A DNA stretch of 64,000 nt from NCBI RefSeq assembly GCF_008370345.1, contig NZ_VTUU01000008.1, positions 109,332 through 173,331 on the forward strand. The letters are read 5' to 3'. A model generated the notes under the pieces. It was not told the DNA's origin. It made no database searches and saw nothing but the letters and a program-made list of their open reading frames with translations. Origin of the DNA: Marinobacter salinexigens (GTDB taxonomy: Bacteria > Pseudomonadota > Gammaproteobacteria > Pseudomonadales > Oleiphilaceae). Below, one piece after another: positions 47,088-55,053 of the stretch. A program made the position numbers and the translations under genes. The stretch's first letter is position 1, and the number at the start of each line of letters is the position of its first letter.

Positions 47088-47127
47088 CTGTCACAGACAC
47101 GTCACTCTCTGGTCACCGATGTGTCAC
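47088..47127 (+). promoter_or_regulatory. Four-unit tandem Pho-box-like array upstream of olsB
   Basis: CTGTCAC (47088), ACGTCAC (47099), TGGTCAC (47110) and GTGTCAC (47121) are four 7-bp direct repeats with 4-bp spacers, starting exactly 11 bp apart. PhoB binds 7-bp CTGTCAT-like units with 4-bp spacers, and two such units make one Pho box, so this resembles two adjoining boxes. It ends 48 bases before the olsB ATG. The matching -10 (TAGGCT near 47138) is weak. PhoB binding is inferred. Confidence 0.7.
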
Positions 47128-47175
47128 ACCGGCTTCATAGGCTTGTCGGGAAATGGAAACAAAAGAGACCATGCC

Positions 47176-47937
47176 ATGACCGCACAATCCGTTAAGGCCC
47201 GACGCAGCGCCCGCCAGCTCAAAACTGACATGACCCGTTGTCCCACTCAGGTTGAAGCCGCCCAGCGCCTGCGATACAGGGTGTTCTCGGAGGAATACGG
47301 TAGTGATCTCGGAGCTGAAATCCCGGGTATCGACGCCGATGCTTACGACGCTGTATGCGATCATCTGATCGTGACCGACATGGAAACAGGAGAGCTGGTC
47401 GCAACAACCAGAATCCTGCACCAATCCAATATCGGCCCGGTTGACGGCTTTTATTCCGCCGGCGAATTCGACCTGACCGCCCTTGAATCCCTGCCGGGCA
47501 CGGTCGCCGAACTGGGACGCACATGCGTTCATCCCGACTACCGTAACGGCGCAACTATCAGCCTTCTGTGGTCCGCTGTTGCCGAATACCTGATTTCACA
47601 CAATGTAGACTATATGATCGGCTGCGCCAGCATTGGCATGTCAGATGGCGGACTGAAAGCCTGGAGGATCGCCCGGCACTTGCAGCAGGAGTATCTGGCA
47701 GATGAACACTTCCGGGTATCTCCGCTGAGGGAACTGCCACACCTGACACATACAACCGTGGCAGAACGCTCCGTCGACGTCCCACCGCTCATTCGGGCTT
47801 ATATGCGACTGGGCGCCAGAGTCTGCGGAGAACCCTGTTGGGACCCGGAATTCCGTTGTGCCGACTTGCTGGTTCTGCTGGAAGTCGACAAACTCTCCGC
47901 CCGCTACAGCCGGCACTTTATGGGCAAGGCTTCCTGA
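47176..47937 (+). CDS. olsB: OlsB-type N-acyltransferase (GNAT/hemolysin-like family)
   Basis: From the ATG at 47176 this is a 253-residue protein. It contains AAQRLRYRVFSEEYG, LVATTRILHQ, AELGRTCVHPDYRNG and CASIGMSDGG, the pattern of the OlsB/hemolysin acyltransferase family. OlsB transfers a 3-hydroxyacyl group from acyl-ACP to the alpha-amino group of ornithine, giving lyso-ornithine lipid. An OlsA-type acyltransferase follows by 53 bases, which supports the ornithine-lipid role. A Pho-box-like array lies just upstream, and ornithine lipids are classically made under phosphate limitation. Upstream in-frame starts (from 47119) would overlap the array and are less likely. Confidence 0.82.
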   Translation: MTAQSVKARRSARQLKTDMTRCPTQVEAAQRLRYRVFSEEYGSDLGAEIPGIDADAYDAVCDHLIVTDMETGELVATTRILHQSNIGPVDGFYSAGEFDLTALESLPGTVAELGRTCVHPDYRNGATISLLWSAVAEYLISHNVDYMIGCASIGMSDGGLKAWRIARHLQQEYLADEHFRVSPLRELPHLTHTTVAERSVDVPPLIRAYMRLGARVCGEPCWDPEFRCADLLVLLEVDKLSARYSRHFMGKAS

Positions 47938-47940
47938 GTT

Positions 47941-47962
47941 GATTTCCCCCGGAGGGGGAATC
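47941..47962 (+). other. Small hairpin between olsB and olsA
   Basis: GATT-T-CCCCC-GGA-GGGGG-AATC forms a 9-bp stem with one bulged base right after the olsB stop. There is no T-run, so it may adjust olsA expression or RNA stability rather than terminate. Confidence 0.4.
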
Positions 47963-47990
47963 AGGCAAACAGACAGACGAGGGACAAGCA

Positions 47991-48821
47991 ATGGGATGGC
48001 TGAGGCTGATTGTCAGATTAACAGCGTTTGTACTGTTCCTGCTGGCTACCGTCACTCTGGCGATCGTTCTGCTTATCAGCGATGCAATCACCCGCAGGAA
48101 GATTGACCGCACGCCCTGGGCAAAACGCTGTTTCCGTGTCGGCTGCCGAACGCTGGGCCTGCGGATCCATGTCCACGGTGCCCCAGATCAGGAGAACGCC
48201 CTGTTCGTCAGCAACCATATCAGTTGGTCAGACATCCCCATTCTTGGCAGCCTGACACCCGTTCGGTTCCTGTCCAAAGCAGAAGTCGGCCAGTGGCCGG
48301 TCATCGGTTGGTTAGCGCAGCAGGCCGGCACCCTGTTTATCAAGCGCGGTGGAGGTAAAGCCAGACAGATTCGCCGTACGATTTCCGAGCACCTCACCGA
48401 CGGAGAGTCGGTGTTGATATTCCCGGAGGGAACCACCAGTTCCGGGCTGAGCGTGCTACCCTTTCACGGATTACTGCTCGGCGCAGCAGCAGATGCCCGC
48501 ACAGCCATTCAGCCGGTCACGATCAGCTATCGTCGTGACGGACGCCCGGATCATCTGGCTCCTTTCATTGGTGATGACGACTTCCACACCCACATGTTCG
48601 CCATGCTTCGACAGCCTTCGGCGAGGGTGGACGTAGTGTTTCATGCGCCGGTTCACGCTCCTGCCGGAATCGACAAAGCAGAAAGAAGCACCTCAGAACT
48701 ATCCGCACAACTCCATGAGACGGTGCTCGCAGGACTGAAACGCATCCATGATGGCGAATTTGACCACGAGCCTAAGCCGGTCAGAATAGCGGACGACCCT
48801 GAGCTATCTCATCCTCAGTAG
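47991..48821 (+). CDS. olsA: OlsA-type 1-acyl-sn-glycerol-3-phosphate acyltransferase
   Basis: This 276-residue PlsC-family acyltransferase has an N-terminal TM segment (about residues 5-27), the catalytic NHxxxxD box in NHISWSDIP, and the substrate motif FPEGTTSSG. In the ornithine-lipid pathway OlsA esterifies the hydroxyl of lyso-ornithine lipid. Alone it could be any PlsC relative, but the olsB neighbour makes OlsA the best reading. Its 3' end overlaps the convergent FKBP gene by 41 bases. Confidence 0.82.
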   Translation: MGWLRLIVRLTAFVLFLLATVTLAIVLLISDAITRRKIDRTPWAKRCFRVGCRTLGLRIHVHGAPDQENALFVSNHISWSDIPILGSLTPVRFLSKAEVGQWPVIGWLAQQAGTLFIKRGGGKARQIRRTISEHLTDGESVLIFPEGTTSSGLSVLPFHGLLLGAAADARTAIQPVTISYRRDGRPDHLAPFIGDDDFHTHMFAMLRQPSARVDVVFHAPVHAPAGIDKAERSTSELSAQLHETVLAGLKRIHDGEFDHEPKPVRIADDPELSHPQ

Positions 48822-49251
48822 CTTCGCGGCGCCCGACAATCTCGAGATCGAAGTACAGAGTGAATCCCGCCAGGGGGTGGTTGGCATCTACCTTGATCAG
48901 GTTGCCATCAATCCCGACCACCTGAACAATCTGCGCCTCATCACCCGTATTGGTCTGGAACTTCATACCGACTTGCAGGTTTTCCACACCCTCGAACATT
49001 GAGCGGGGAACTTTGCGTACCAATTCTTCCTGGTGCTCGCCGTAAGCCAGTTCCGGCGGCACGGTAACTTCCAGGCAGTCTCCCACGTTGCGATCTTTGA
49101 CCGCTCTCTGGATACCCTCGATGATATCGGGTGTTCCGTAGATAAAGTGCAGCGGCTCGCTGCCTTCAGATGTATCGACAAGCTCTCCGACACGGTTCTT
49201 GAGAATGTAGTGAACGGTATAGACGGCTGGTCGGTTCTGTGAAGCATCCAT
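48781..49251 (-). CDS. SlyD/FKBP-type peptidyl-prolyl isomerase
   Basis: This 156-residue protein has the FKBP domain (VDTSEGSEPLHFIYGTPDII, GIQRAVKDRNVGDCLEVTVP, PELAYGEH), the IF-domain insert (VRKVPRSMFEG), and the returning FKBP strands with DANHPLAGFTLYFDLEIVGR. This is the SlyD-like chaperone/isomerase layout but without the histidine-rich metal-binding tail. It converges with olsA and overlaps it by 41 bases. The acetyl-CoA hydrolase/transferase gene ends 12 bases upstream of its start. Confidence 0.9.
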   Translation of the reverse strand: MDASQNRPAVYTVHYILKNRVGELVDTSEGSEPLHFIYGTPDIIEGIQRAVKDRNVGDCLEVTVPPELAYGEHQEELVRKVPRSMFEGVENLQVGMKFQTNTGDEAQIVQVVGIDGNLIKVDANHPLAGFTLYFDLEIVGRREATEDEIAQGRPLF

Positions 49252-49263
49252 GGATATTTCGGG

Positions 49264-51468
49264 CTACCTGTTGTTTGTCGGTGAATCAGTTATCTGAAGA
49301 CCATGTACCACCAGACCGTAATCCAGTTTTTCTTTTAACCCGGAGGGGTTGCGAAGCCCCATGCGTTCAAGCAAAGAGCTGTACCGCCCATCTTCGTCCC
49401 GGGTTCTCAAAGCCTTCCAGAGGACTCCAAGTTTACCACGTCGGGTCGCCGTTGCGGCCTTAAGAGCGTTAAGGGCTCTCCCTAACCTCAGCTCCTCATC
49501 GGTAAAGTCCCGCCCAAATGGAAACGCCGGGAACAATTCACTGCTTCCAGTAACAGAAACCGCCGCATGCACGCTCTCTGGCGTGTTGTTACACCATTCT
49601 GGCGGCAACCGGAAGGACGCATCTACTTTGCCCGCCTTCTGAGCCTGCTTCAGCAGCCCCTGCTGAAAGCGGGAATCCGCAATGCGGATAAGGCGCAGAT
49701 AAACTTCCTCATCGCATTGGCCCCGAAGATCCGCAATGCCGTACTCGGTAATCACAATATCCCGCAAATGACGAGGAATGGTGCAGTGGGCATAGTTGAA
49801 GACAATATTTGAAACCACACGGCCTCCGGAATGGCGAGTCGCCCTCAGTGTGAGGATGGACCTGGCGCCAGGAAGCTCATGAGCCATAGCCACAAAGTTA
49901 TACTGGCCACCAACGCCACTCACCACACGGCCGTCATCCAGCCCATCAGAAACGGCCGCGCCGCTCAGCGTATACATCATCGCAGAGTTGACGAAACGCC
50001 CATGAACCCTCTGGGCAGCCTTAAGTTTCTGATCCCCGTAGGTATGGTCGTACAACTGGTTAACGAAGTTCACACTGGTCATACAGATACGGTCACGATC
50101 CTTGTCCGGAAGATCCCTCAAAGCCTGATAGAACTTTTCCGGGCCAACATAGAACCCACCATGCATAGCGATCCCGCCCTTGAGTCTGCTGCCCAGAGCC
50201 AGACTGGCGATCAATTCCCGGGCTTCGGCACTATCGAGATCCCCTTCAACCGAGTGCTCCCCGATCCGCAGCCGCCCTCCCTTGAACTCGACGCTATCCT
50301 GCAGAATCCCCATGGACACCAGCAGGCTTACATCGCGGGCCCTCAAAGGAGAATCGACCAGCTTTTCCCGTCTCAGAACATCCAGGCTTTCCATGCTCAC
50401 CCGGGTACCCAGATCCCCCCGGTTGAGCAGGGTCTGCAAGTCCACCTGATCAAACACTTCACGGGTCAGGATACCGGCATCCATGAGGTAGACGAAGCCG
50501 TCCACCATCATTTCACTGCACCCGTAAAGTCCCTGTTCAAATGGGCCGCTTCCGCCGTATTCACCCACAACGGGGAATCGCTCCGCTACCTTCAGGTGAT
50601 CATATACCGCAATCCAATCGTCGTTTTGCCGGTGGCGCAGAATGGCGCTGTGAACAAGCGCAGCCCCCAAAGATCCGATGCCCACCTGAAGCGTTCCACC
50701 GTCTTTCAACAACGCACTGGCGTAAAAACCAATCAGGTGATCTTCCGGACTGACCGCCATCGCCGGCGCAGAAAACAGCGGATAGTCACTGGCTGGATGG
50801 TCCAGCACAACGTCGAATTCAGATTCATCAATCGCCGCGTGATGCCCCATAAATGGCAGGTTCTGATTGGTTTCAGCCACGAGGGCGACAGGGGTTCCGC
50901 TCGCTTCCCTTTGCCTCAGCAGGGGAATCAGGTCCAACGACAAGTCTGGGTTGCAGCTCAGACTGACTTGCCCCAGCTTCCCTACAGCGTCGCCAGGAGA
51001 GACCATCTGCCCGACCACGTTGATACCCTGAGCCATCAGGTCTCTGACCGCGTGGGTATAGTTGCTGCTTACATAATGGCGCTGCTGTGACCGGTTATTG
51101 AGATAACTACCGGCCTTAAAGAAAAATTCGGAGACACGGACATTGGAGGGAAGACGGTTCGCTGACACATCACGGGCGTAGGCAAGTTCGGGAATCTGGC
51201 CATAGAGCCGCTCAACAAACGGGCCCATGAACCGTTTTTCCAGGGATGAACTCCCCTTTGGCGCCAGCAGCGACAGCGCTGTCACAATATGGAGAGAGAT
51301 ATCCGGATCAGCCTTGGCACGTTCATACAATGCGTTGACAAAGCGGACCGGTTTTCCCAGCCCCAGAGGCAACCCTAACGTGATATTTTTGCCCACCCGC
51401 CTGATGACTTCATCAACACACGCTTCCGCTTCGTTCAGCCGATGGCTCTTCACTTCCGTCATCGCCAT
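49264..51468 (-). CDS. Acetyl-CoA hydrolase/transferase family protein
   Basis: This 734-residue protein belongs to the acetyl-CoA hydrolase/CoA-transferase superfamily. An N-terminal CoA-transferase-like half is followed by the C-terminal domain with VVSGVGGQYNFVAMAHEL, HCTIPRHLRDIVITEYGIAD and FVNQLYDHTYG. It is longer than the typical 500-residue Cat1/ScpC type, with an extra region of about 130 residues at the C-terminus. Substrate and direction (hydrolase or CoA transfer among acetate, succinate, propionate) cannot be set from sequence. It is upstream of the FKBP gene on the same strand. Confidence 0.85.
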   Translation of the reverse strand: MAMTEVKSHRLNEAEACVDEVIRRVGKNITLGLPLGLGKPVRFVNALYERAKADPDISLHIVTALSLLAPKGSSSLEKRFMGPFVERLYGQIPELAYARDVSANRLPSNVRVSEFFFKAGSYLNNRSQQRHYVSSNYTHAVRDLMAQGINVVGQMVSPGDAVGKLGQVSLSCNPDLSLDLIPLLRQREASGTPVALVAETNQNLPFMGHHAAIDESEFDVVLDHPASDYPLFSAPAMAVSPEDHLIGFYASALLKDGGTLQVGIGSLGAALVHSAILRHRQNDDWIAVYDHLKVAERFPVVGEYGGSGPFEQGLYGCSEMMVDGFVYLMDAGILTREVFDQVDLQTLLNRGDLGTRVSMESLDVLRREKLVDSPLRARDVSLLVSMGILQDSVEFKGGRLRIGEHSVEGDLDSAEARELIASLALGSRLKGGIAMHGGFYVGPEKFYQALRDLPDKDRDRICMTSVNFVNQLYDHTYGDQKLKAAQRVHGRFVNSAMMYTLSGAAVSDGLDDGRVVSGVGGQYNFVAMAHELPGARSILTLRATRHSGGRVVSNIVFNYAHCTIPRHLRDIVITEYGIADLRGQCDEEVYLRLIRIADSRFQQGLLKQAQKAGKVDASFRLPPEWCNNTPESVHAAVSVTGSSELFPAFPFGRDFTDEELRLGRALNALKAATATRRGKLGVLWKALRTRDEDGRYSSLLERMGLRNPSGLKEKLDYGLVVHGLQITDSPTNNR

Positions 51469-51592
51469 GCTCCTTCCAGGTCACAAAACTGTTGTTATCG
51501 AAGGATGATCACACGGGACCGGTACGCAGACAATGCGCCATGTCAGGATTTTCGAGGGTTAGCAGCAGGAATCGGGAAATACAGGGAGGGGG

Positions 51593-51916
51593 TCAGAAAT
51601 TCCACTTCAGGTTCAGGCACGCACCTTCGTTAAGGAAGGCAATACCATGGTCTGGCTGTGCGGGTTCAGAGGCATAGCGCTTACCGTGGTCCTGGCGTCG
51701 GGTCATCGAGAGGGTCAGCAGCTTGGAACCAAGAGCACTGACAGCTTCAGACGGGTCCCGATCAAAATCACCCGACATGCGCTCCTGAAGCTCGTAGACA
51801 TCTTCCGTGGTCAGGTTTTCATTGAGGTCCTCAAATACGCGCTCGGCGGCATCTGCACGAACCACAAAGGCAACCATGTTGAGAGCAAGCAGTGCGACAA
51901 AAATGCGAATAATCAT
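51593..51916 (-). CDS. Small exported protein of unknown function
   Basis: This 107-residue protein has a clear signal peptide (MIIRIFVALLALNMVAFVVR, cleavage near ADAAER) and an acidic, helical remainder (FEDLNENLTTEDVYELQERM). It has one Cys near the C-terminus. I recognise no family. It probably acts in the periplasm or outer envelope. The coding region stands alone between the acetyl-CoA hydrolase gene and the aldo/keto reductase gene, with more than 100 bases on either side. Confidence 0.6.
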   Translation of the reverse strand: MIIRIFVALLALNMVAFVVRADAAERVFEDLNENLTTEDVYELQERMSGDFDRDPSEAVSALGSKLLTLSMTRRQDHGKRYASEPAQPDHGIAFLNEGACLNLKWNF

Positions 51917-52100
51917 GACACGTCTGACGACCTTTTGACTGGCGAAAAAATCAGCAAATCCCTAGTGCTAAAGTCTAATCATTGTGACGGATAAAAATGT
52001 GAATTTGCACACAATGGCGCCAGTAATTTGTCACCACCCTCAGTCTTTTTTGTCAACTTTTTATCCCGAACTTTGCAGTTTGTAACCGTAAAGAGCAGGA

Positions 52101-52127
52101 GGCGCTCCGGAACCCTTCCGGAACGCC
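52101..52127 (-). terminator. Candidate hairpin terminator after the aldo/keto reductase gene
   Basis: GGCGCTCCGGAA-CCC-TTCCGGAACGCC forms a 12-bp stem with one mismatch, 13 bases past the stop. The minus-strand flank lacks a proper T-run (CTCCTGCTCTTTA), so it may be an inefficient or Rho-assisted terminator. Confidence 0.5.
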
Positions 52128-52140
52128 GCACCGCAGGCCA

Positions 52141-53178
52141 TTATGGACAGGGATATGTGAACTCTTGATGAATAGTCTCAATTGCCTCAAGCACCTCGGC
52201 ACTAAGCTCCAGATTTGCAGACCCGAGGTTCTCCCGCAACTGATCCATCGTGGTTGCACCAATGATGTTGCTGGTCACAAAACTGCGGCTATTCACATAA
52301 GCCAGCGCCATCTGTACTGGTGACAGATCATGCTTGCGGGCAAGTTCCACGTATGCACGAGTAGCATCCATACCTCGCTCCCCGCTATAACGACTGAACC
52401 GTTCATACAGGGTCAACCGCCCTTTCTCCGGCCACTTACCCCCAAGGTATTTACCCGAGAGCATTCCGAATGCCAACGGCGAGTAGGCCAGGAGTCCCGT
52501 TTGCTCCCGATGGGCAAATTCCGCCAGGCCAACTTCAAACGTGCGATTCAACAGGCTGTACGGGTTCTGAATACTGACAACCCGAGGCCACTCATTCTCC
52601 TTCGCCAGCCTCAGGTACTCCATCGTTCCCCACGGCGTCTCGTTGGACAGGCCCACATGGCGAATTTTTCCCTCTTTCACCAGTTCATTCAGTGCGCCAA
52701 GCGTTTCCTCAATAGGTGTAAACGCCTCATCCGCTTTATGGGAATACCCCAGCTTGCCGAAAAAGTTGGTATTCCGGTCTGGCCAATGGACCTGGTACAA
52801 ATCAATGTAATCTGTCTGAAGGCGCTTTAGGCTGGCATCACAGGCTTCCCGGATATGCTCCCGGATCAAACGTGGTCCGTTCCGGAGATAAGTCAGCCCA
52901 TTACCGGGCCCGGCCACTTTCGATGCAATAACCAGATCGTCCCGCCGGCCACGCCTGGCCAGCCAGTTGCCCAGACAGGCCTCAGTGTGCCCCTGCGTCT
53001 CTGCCCTCGGAGGCACAGGATACATCTCAGCGGCATCGATAAAATTCACCCCTTCGGATGTCGCATAGTCCAATTGTTCGAAGGCGTCCTGTTCAGTGTT
53101 TTGCTCTCCCCAGGTCATGGTGCCCAGGCAGATCTGGCTCACATCAATATCGGTATTTCCTAGCTTTCGGGTTTGCAT
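52141..53178 (-). CDS. Tas-like NADP-dependent aldo/keto reductase
   Basis: This 345-residue (beta/alpha)8 reductase has the expected catalytic set: Asp and Tyr in FIDAAEMYPVPP, Lys in DDLVIASKVAGPG, and His in YQVHWPD. The C-terminal NADP-binding stretch reads SRSFVTSNIIGATTMDQLRE. It is close to the E. coli Tas protein family. The physiological substrate is unknown. It is divergent from the glycosyltransferase gene, and the Pho-box-like repeats in the gap face the other way. Confidence 0.9.
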   Translation of the reverse strand: MQTRKLGNTDIDVSQICLGTMTWGEQNTEQDAFEQLDYATSEGVNFIDAAEMYPVPPRAETQGHTEACLGNWLARRGRRDDLVIASKVAGPGNGLTYLRNGPRLIREHIREACDASLKRLQTDYIDLYQVHWPDRNTNFFGKLGYSHKADEAFTPIEETLGALNELVKEGKIRHVGLSNETPWGTMEYLRLAKENEWPRVVSIQNPYSLLNRTFEVGLAEFAHREQTGLLAYSPLAFGMLSGKYLGGKWPEKGRLTLYERFSRYSGERGMDATRAYVELARKHDLSPVQMALAYVNSRSFVTSNIIGATTMDQLRENLGSANLELSAEVLEAIETIHQEFTYPCP

Positions 53179-53215
53179 AGCATCTCCGCTTCAGAGTGGT
53201 GAACAGGTAAAGGGA

Positions 53216-53260
53216 ATGTCACGGGACTGTCGCATAACTGTCATGACGCGTTTCCATAGT
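53216..53260 (+). promoter_or_regulatory. Pho box plus -10 element upstream of the glycosyltransferase gene
   Basis: ATGTCAC (53216), CTGTCGC (53227) and CTGTCAT (53238) are 7-bp direct repeats with 4-bp spacers (GGGA, ATAA), exactly 11 bp apart. The last two form a near-consensus Pho box. Ten bases later comes CATAGT (53255-53260), the distance at which the -10 sits in PhoB-activated promoters such as E. coli phoA. The GTG start of the gene lies 32 bases downstream. PhoB control is inferred. Confidence 0.82.
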
Positions 53261-53292
53261 AGAAACATGACAAAGGGAGCACAGGAAGCATC

Positions 53293-54513
53293 GTGACCGA
53301 GACCAATCGGGCAAGCCGACGCCAACAACACATTACCATCGTTTCCGAGACTTTTCCGCCGGAAATCAATGGGGTCGCCAACACTCTCCGGCATTTGTGC
53401 CAGGGGCTGATGCAACGCGGCCACAAGGTCACGGTAGTGCGCCCCCGGCAACGTCACGAGTCAAAAGGCGAAGTGGCTGACGCCGGAGACGCCCTGTTCA
53501 CAAGAGAACACGTCGTTACCGGCCTTCCGCTGCCCGGGTATGCCGATCTGCGTTTTGGCCTGAGTACCGGCAGTGCTCTGAAACGCCTCTGGCGAACCGA
53601 CCGGCCAGACGCCATTTATGTCGCCACACAGGGCCCTCTAGGGATCGCTGCAGTATCTGCCGCACGCAAGGCAGGCATTCCCGTCAGCTCTGGGTTCCAT
53701 ACCAATTTCCATCAGTACAGCCGCTATTACGGCGTCGGCATTCTGGAGAAATTATTGTGCAGCTACGGTCGCTGGTTCCACAACCGGACGGCCATCACTC
53801 TGGTGCCTACCCGAAAAATGCAGCAAGTCACTGCGATGATGGGTATCAAACCAACAGGACTGTGGAGCCGCGGTGTTGACTGCGGCCGGTTTACACCCCA
53901 CAAACGCGATGAAGAACTCCGCAAAAAGTGGGGACTTGAGGGTAATGACAGAGCCGTCCTTTATGTAGGGAGACTCGCTTCCGAGAAGAATCTCCGCATG
54001 GCGGTGGCCTGCTATGAACGCATCCGCGGCCTCCATCCCCAGGCGAAGTTCGTACTGGTTGGTGACGGCCCGCTCCGCAGACAGCTGGTCGAGAAACACC
54101 CGGACTACATTTTTTGTGGAACCCAGAGGGGTGAGGATCTGGCCCGGCACTATGCCTCTGGCGACCTCTTCCTGTTTCCCAGCAAGACCGACACGTTCGG
54201 CAATGTGGTGCTTGAGGCAATGGCCAGCGGCCTTGCCGTCGTAGCTTATGACGATGCCGCCGCCAGCGAACACCTTCGCCATGAAGAAAATGGCATGAAG
54301 GCACCACTTGACGATGATGAAGCCTTCGTTGACAGCGCACTGAGGCTGGCAGATCAACCCACCTTACTTAGCCGTATTCGGGCGCAGGCCAGACTGGATG
54401 CCCTGGAGCTGAGCTGGAACGCACAAATCGAACAATTCGAACAACTGGTGTTCAAGCAAAATACAAAGGCGAAATACCATGCAACCAACAAGCAAAGCAT
54501 CTCGCTTCTTTGA
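53293..54513 (+). CDS. GT4-family glycosyltransferase (MgtA/SqdX/Agt-like)
   Basis: This 406-residue GT-B enzyme has an N-terminal motif SETFPPEINGVANTLRHL, SGFHTNFHQYSRYYG, the sugar-nucleotide-binding VLYVGRLASEKNL and the C-terminal EX7E-like stretch FPSKTDTFGNVVLEAMASG. These are shared by MgtA-type mannosyltransferases and by SqdX and Agt, which glycosylate diacylglycerol. The start is GTG 53293, with AGGAAG upstream. It overlaps the PAP2 gene by 35 bases and sits behind a Pho box, which supports a role in phosphate-stress glycolipid synthesis. Sugar donor and acceptor are not determinable here. Confidence 0.85.
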   Translation: MTETNRASRRQQHITIVSETFPPEINGVANTLRHLCQGLMQRGHKVTVVRPRQRHESKGEVADAGDALFTREHVVTGLPLPGYADLRFGLSTGSALKRLWRTDRPDAIYVATQGPLGIAAVSAARKAGIPVSSGFHTNFHQYSRYYGVGILEKLLCSYGRWFHNRTAITLVPTRKMQQVTAMMGIKPTGLWSRGVDCGRFTPHKRDEELRKKWGLEGNDRAVLYVGRLASEKNLRMAVACYERIRGLHPQAKFVLVGDGPLRRQLVEKHPDYIFCGTQRGEDLARHYASGDLFLFPSKTDTFGNVVLEAMASGLAVVAYDDAAASEHLRHEENGMKAPLDDDEAFVDSALRLADQPTLLSRIRAQARLDALELSWNAQIEQFEQLVFKQNTKAKYHATNKQSISLL

Positions 54514-55051
54514 CCTGGTAGATCAGCGTGAATACGCCTTCTGCCAGGCGATTAATCGCGCGGTCCGGTTCCGGCCGGTGCTCGGTTACTTCCAACTGGT
54601 GAGCAAACTCGGGGATGGGTGGTTCTGGTATGCCCTGATCCTGTCAATGCCCTTTTTTGTACCTCAGACCGGCCCCGGGCTGGCTCTGCTCATGGCCCTG
54701 ACCGGCCTTACCTGCACCCTGACCTACAAACTCCTCAAACGCTGGCTGATCCGGGAACGCCCCTTCATTTCCTTCCCGAGCATCAACTGCGGCACACCTC
54801 CGCTGGACCGTTACAGCTTTCCGTCGGGCCACACACTTCACGCTGTATGTTTCCAGACCATGCTGTTCATGACGGTACCCGTACTGGCACTCACCATCCT
54901 GCCGTTCACCCTCAGCGTGGCAGCTTCCAGGGTTGTTCTGGGACTGCACTACCCAACCGACGTGGCCGCAGGGGCCCTGATTGGCGGCGCTATGGGTTAT
55001 GCATCAATGAAATACCTGTTCGACAACGCGGTAACGCTTTTCCTGGCCTGA
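54479..55051 (+). CDS. PAP2-family membrane phosphatase
   Basis: This 190-residue membrane protein has about five hydrophobic segments and the three PAP2 motifs: KRWLIRERP, FPSGHTLHA and SRVVLGLHYPTDVAAG. PAP2 enzymes dephosphorylate lipid phosphates such as phosphatidate (to diacylglycerol), phosphatidylglycerol phosphate or undecaprenyl pyrophosphate. The 35-base overlap with the glycosyltransferase gene indicates translational coupling. Phosphatidate phosphatase activity supplying diacylglycerol to the transferase is an attractive inference but not proven. It converges with dinB. Confidence 0.9.
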   Translation: MQPTSKASRFFDLVDQREYAFCQAINRAVRFRPVLGYFQLVSKLGDGWFWYALILSMPFFVPQTGPGLALLMALTGLTCTLTYKLLKRWLIRERPFISFPSINCGTPPLDRYSFPSGHTLHAVCFQTMLFMTVPVLALTILPFTLSVAASRVVLGLHYPTDVAAGALIGGAMGYASMKYLFDNAVTLFLA

Positions 55052-55053
55052 GG

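Noticed and set aside
52028..52056. Pho-box-like repeats TTGTCAC, CTCAGTC and TTGTCAA at 11-bp spacing.
   Set aside because: The middle unit matches poorly and no plus-strand gene lies downstream, only the 3' end of the aldo/keto reductase gene.
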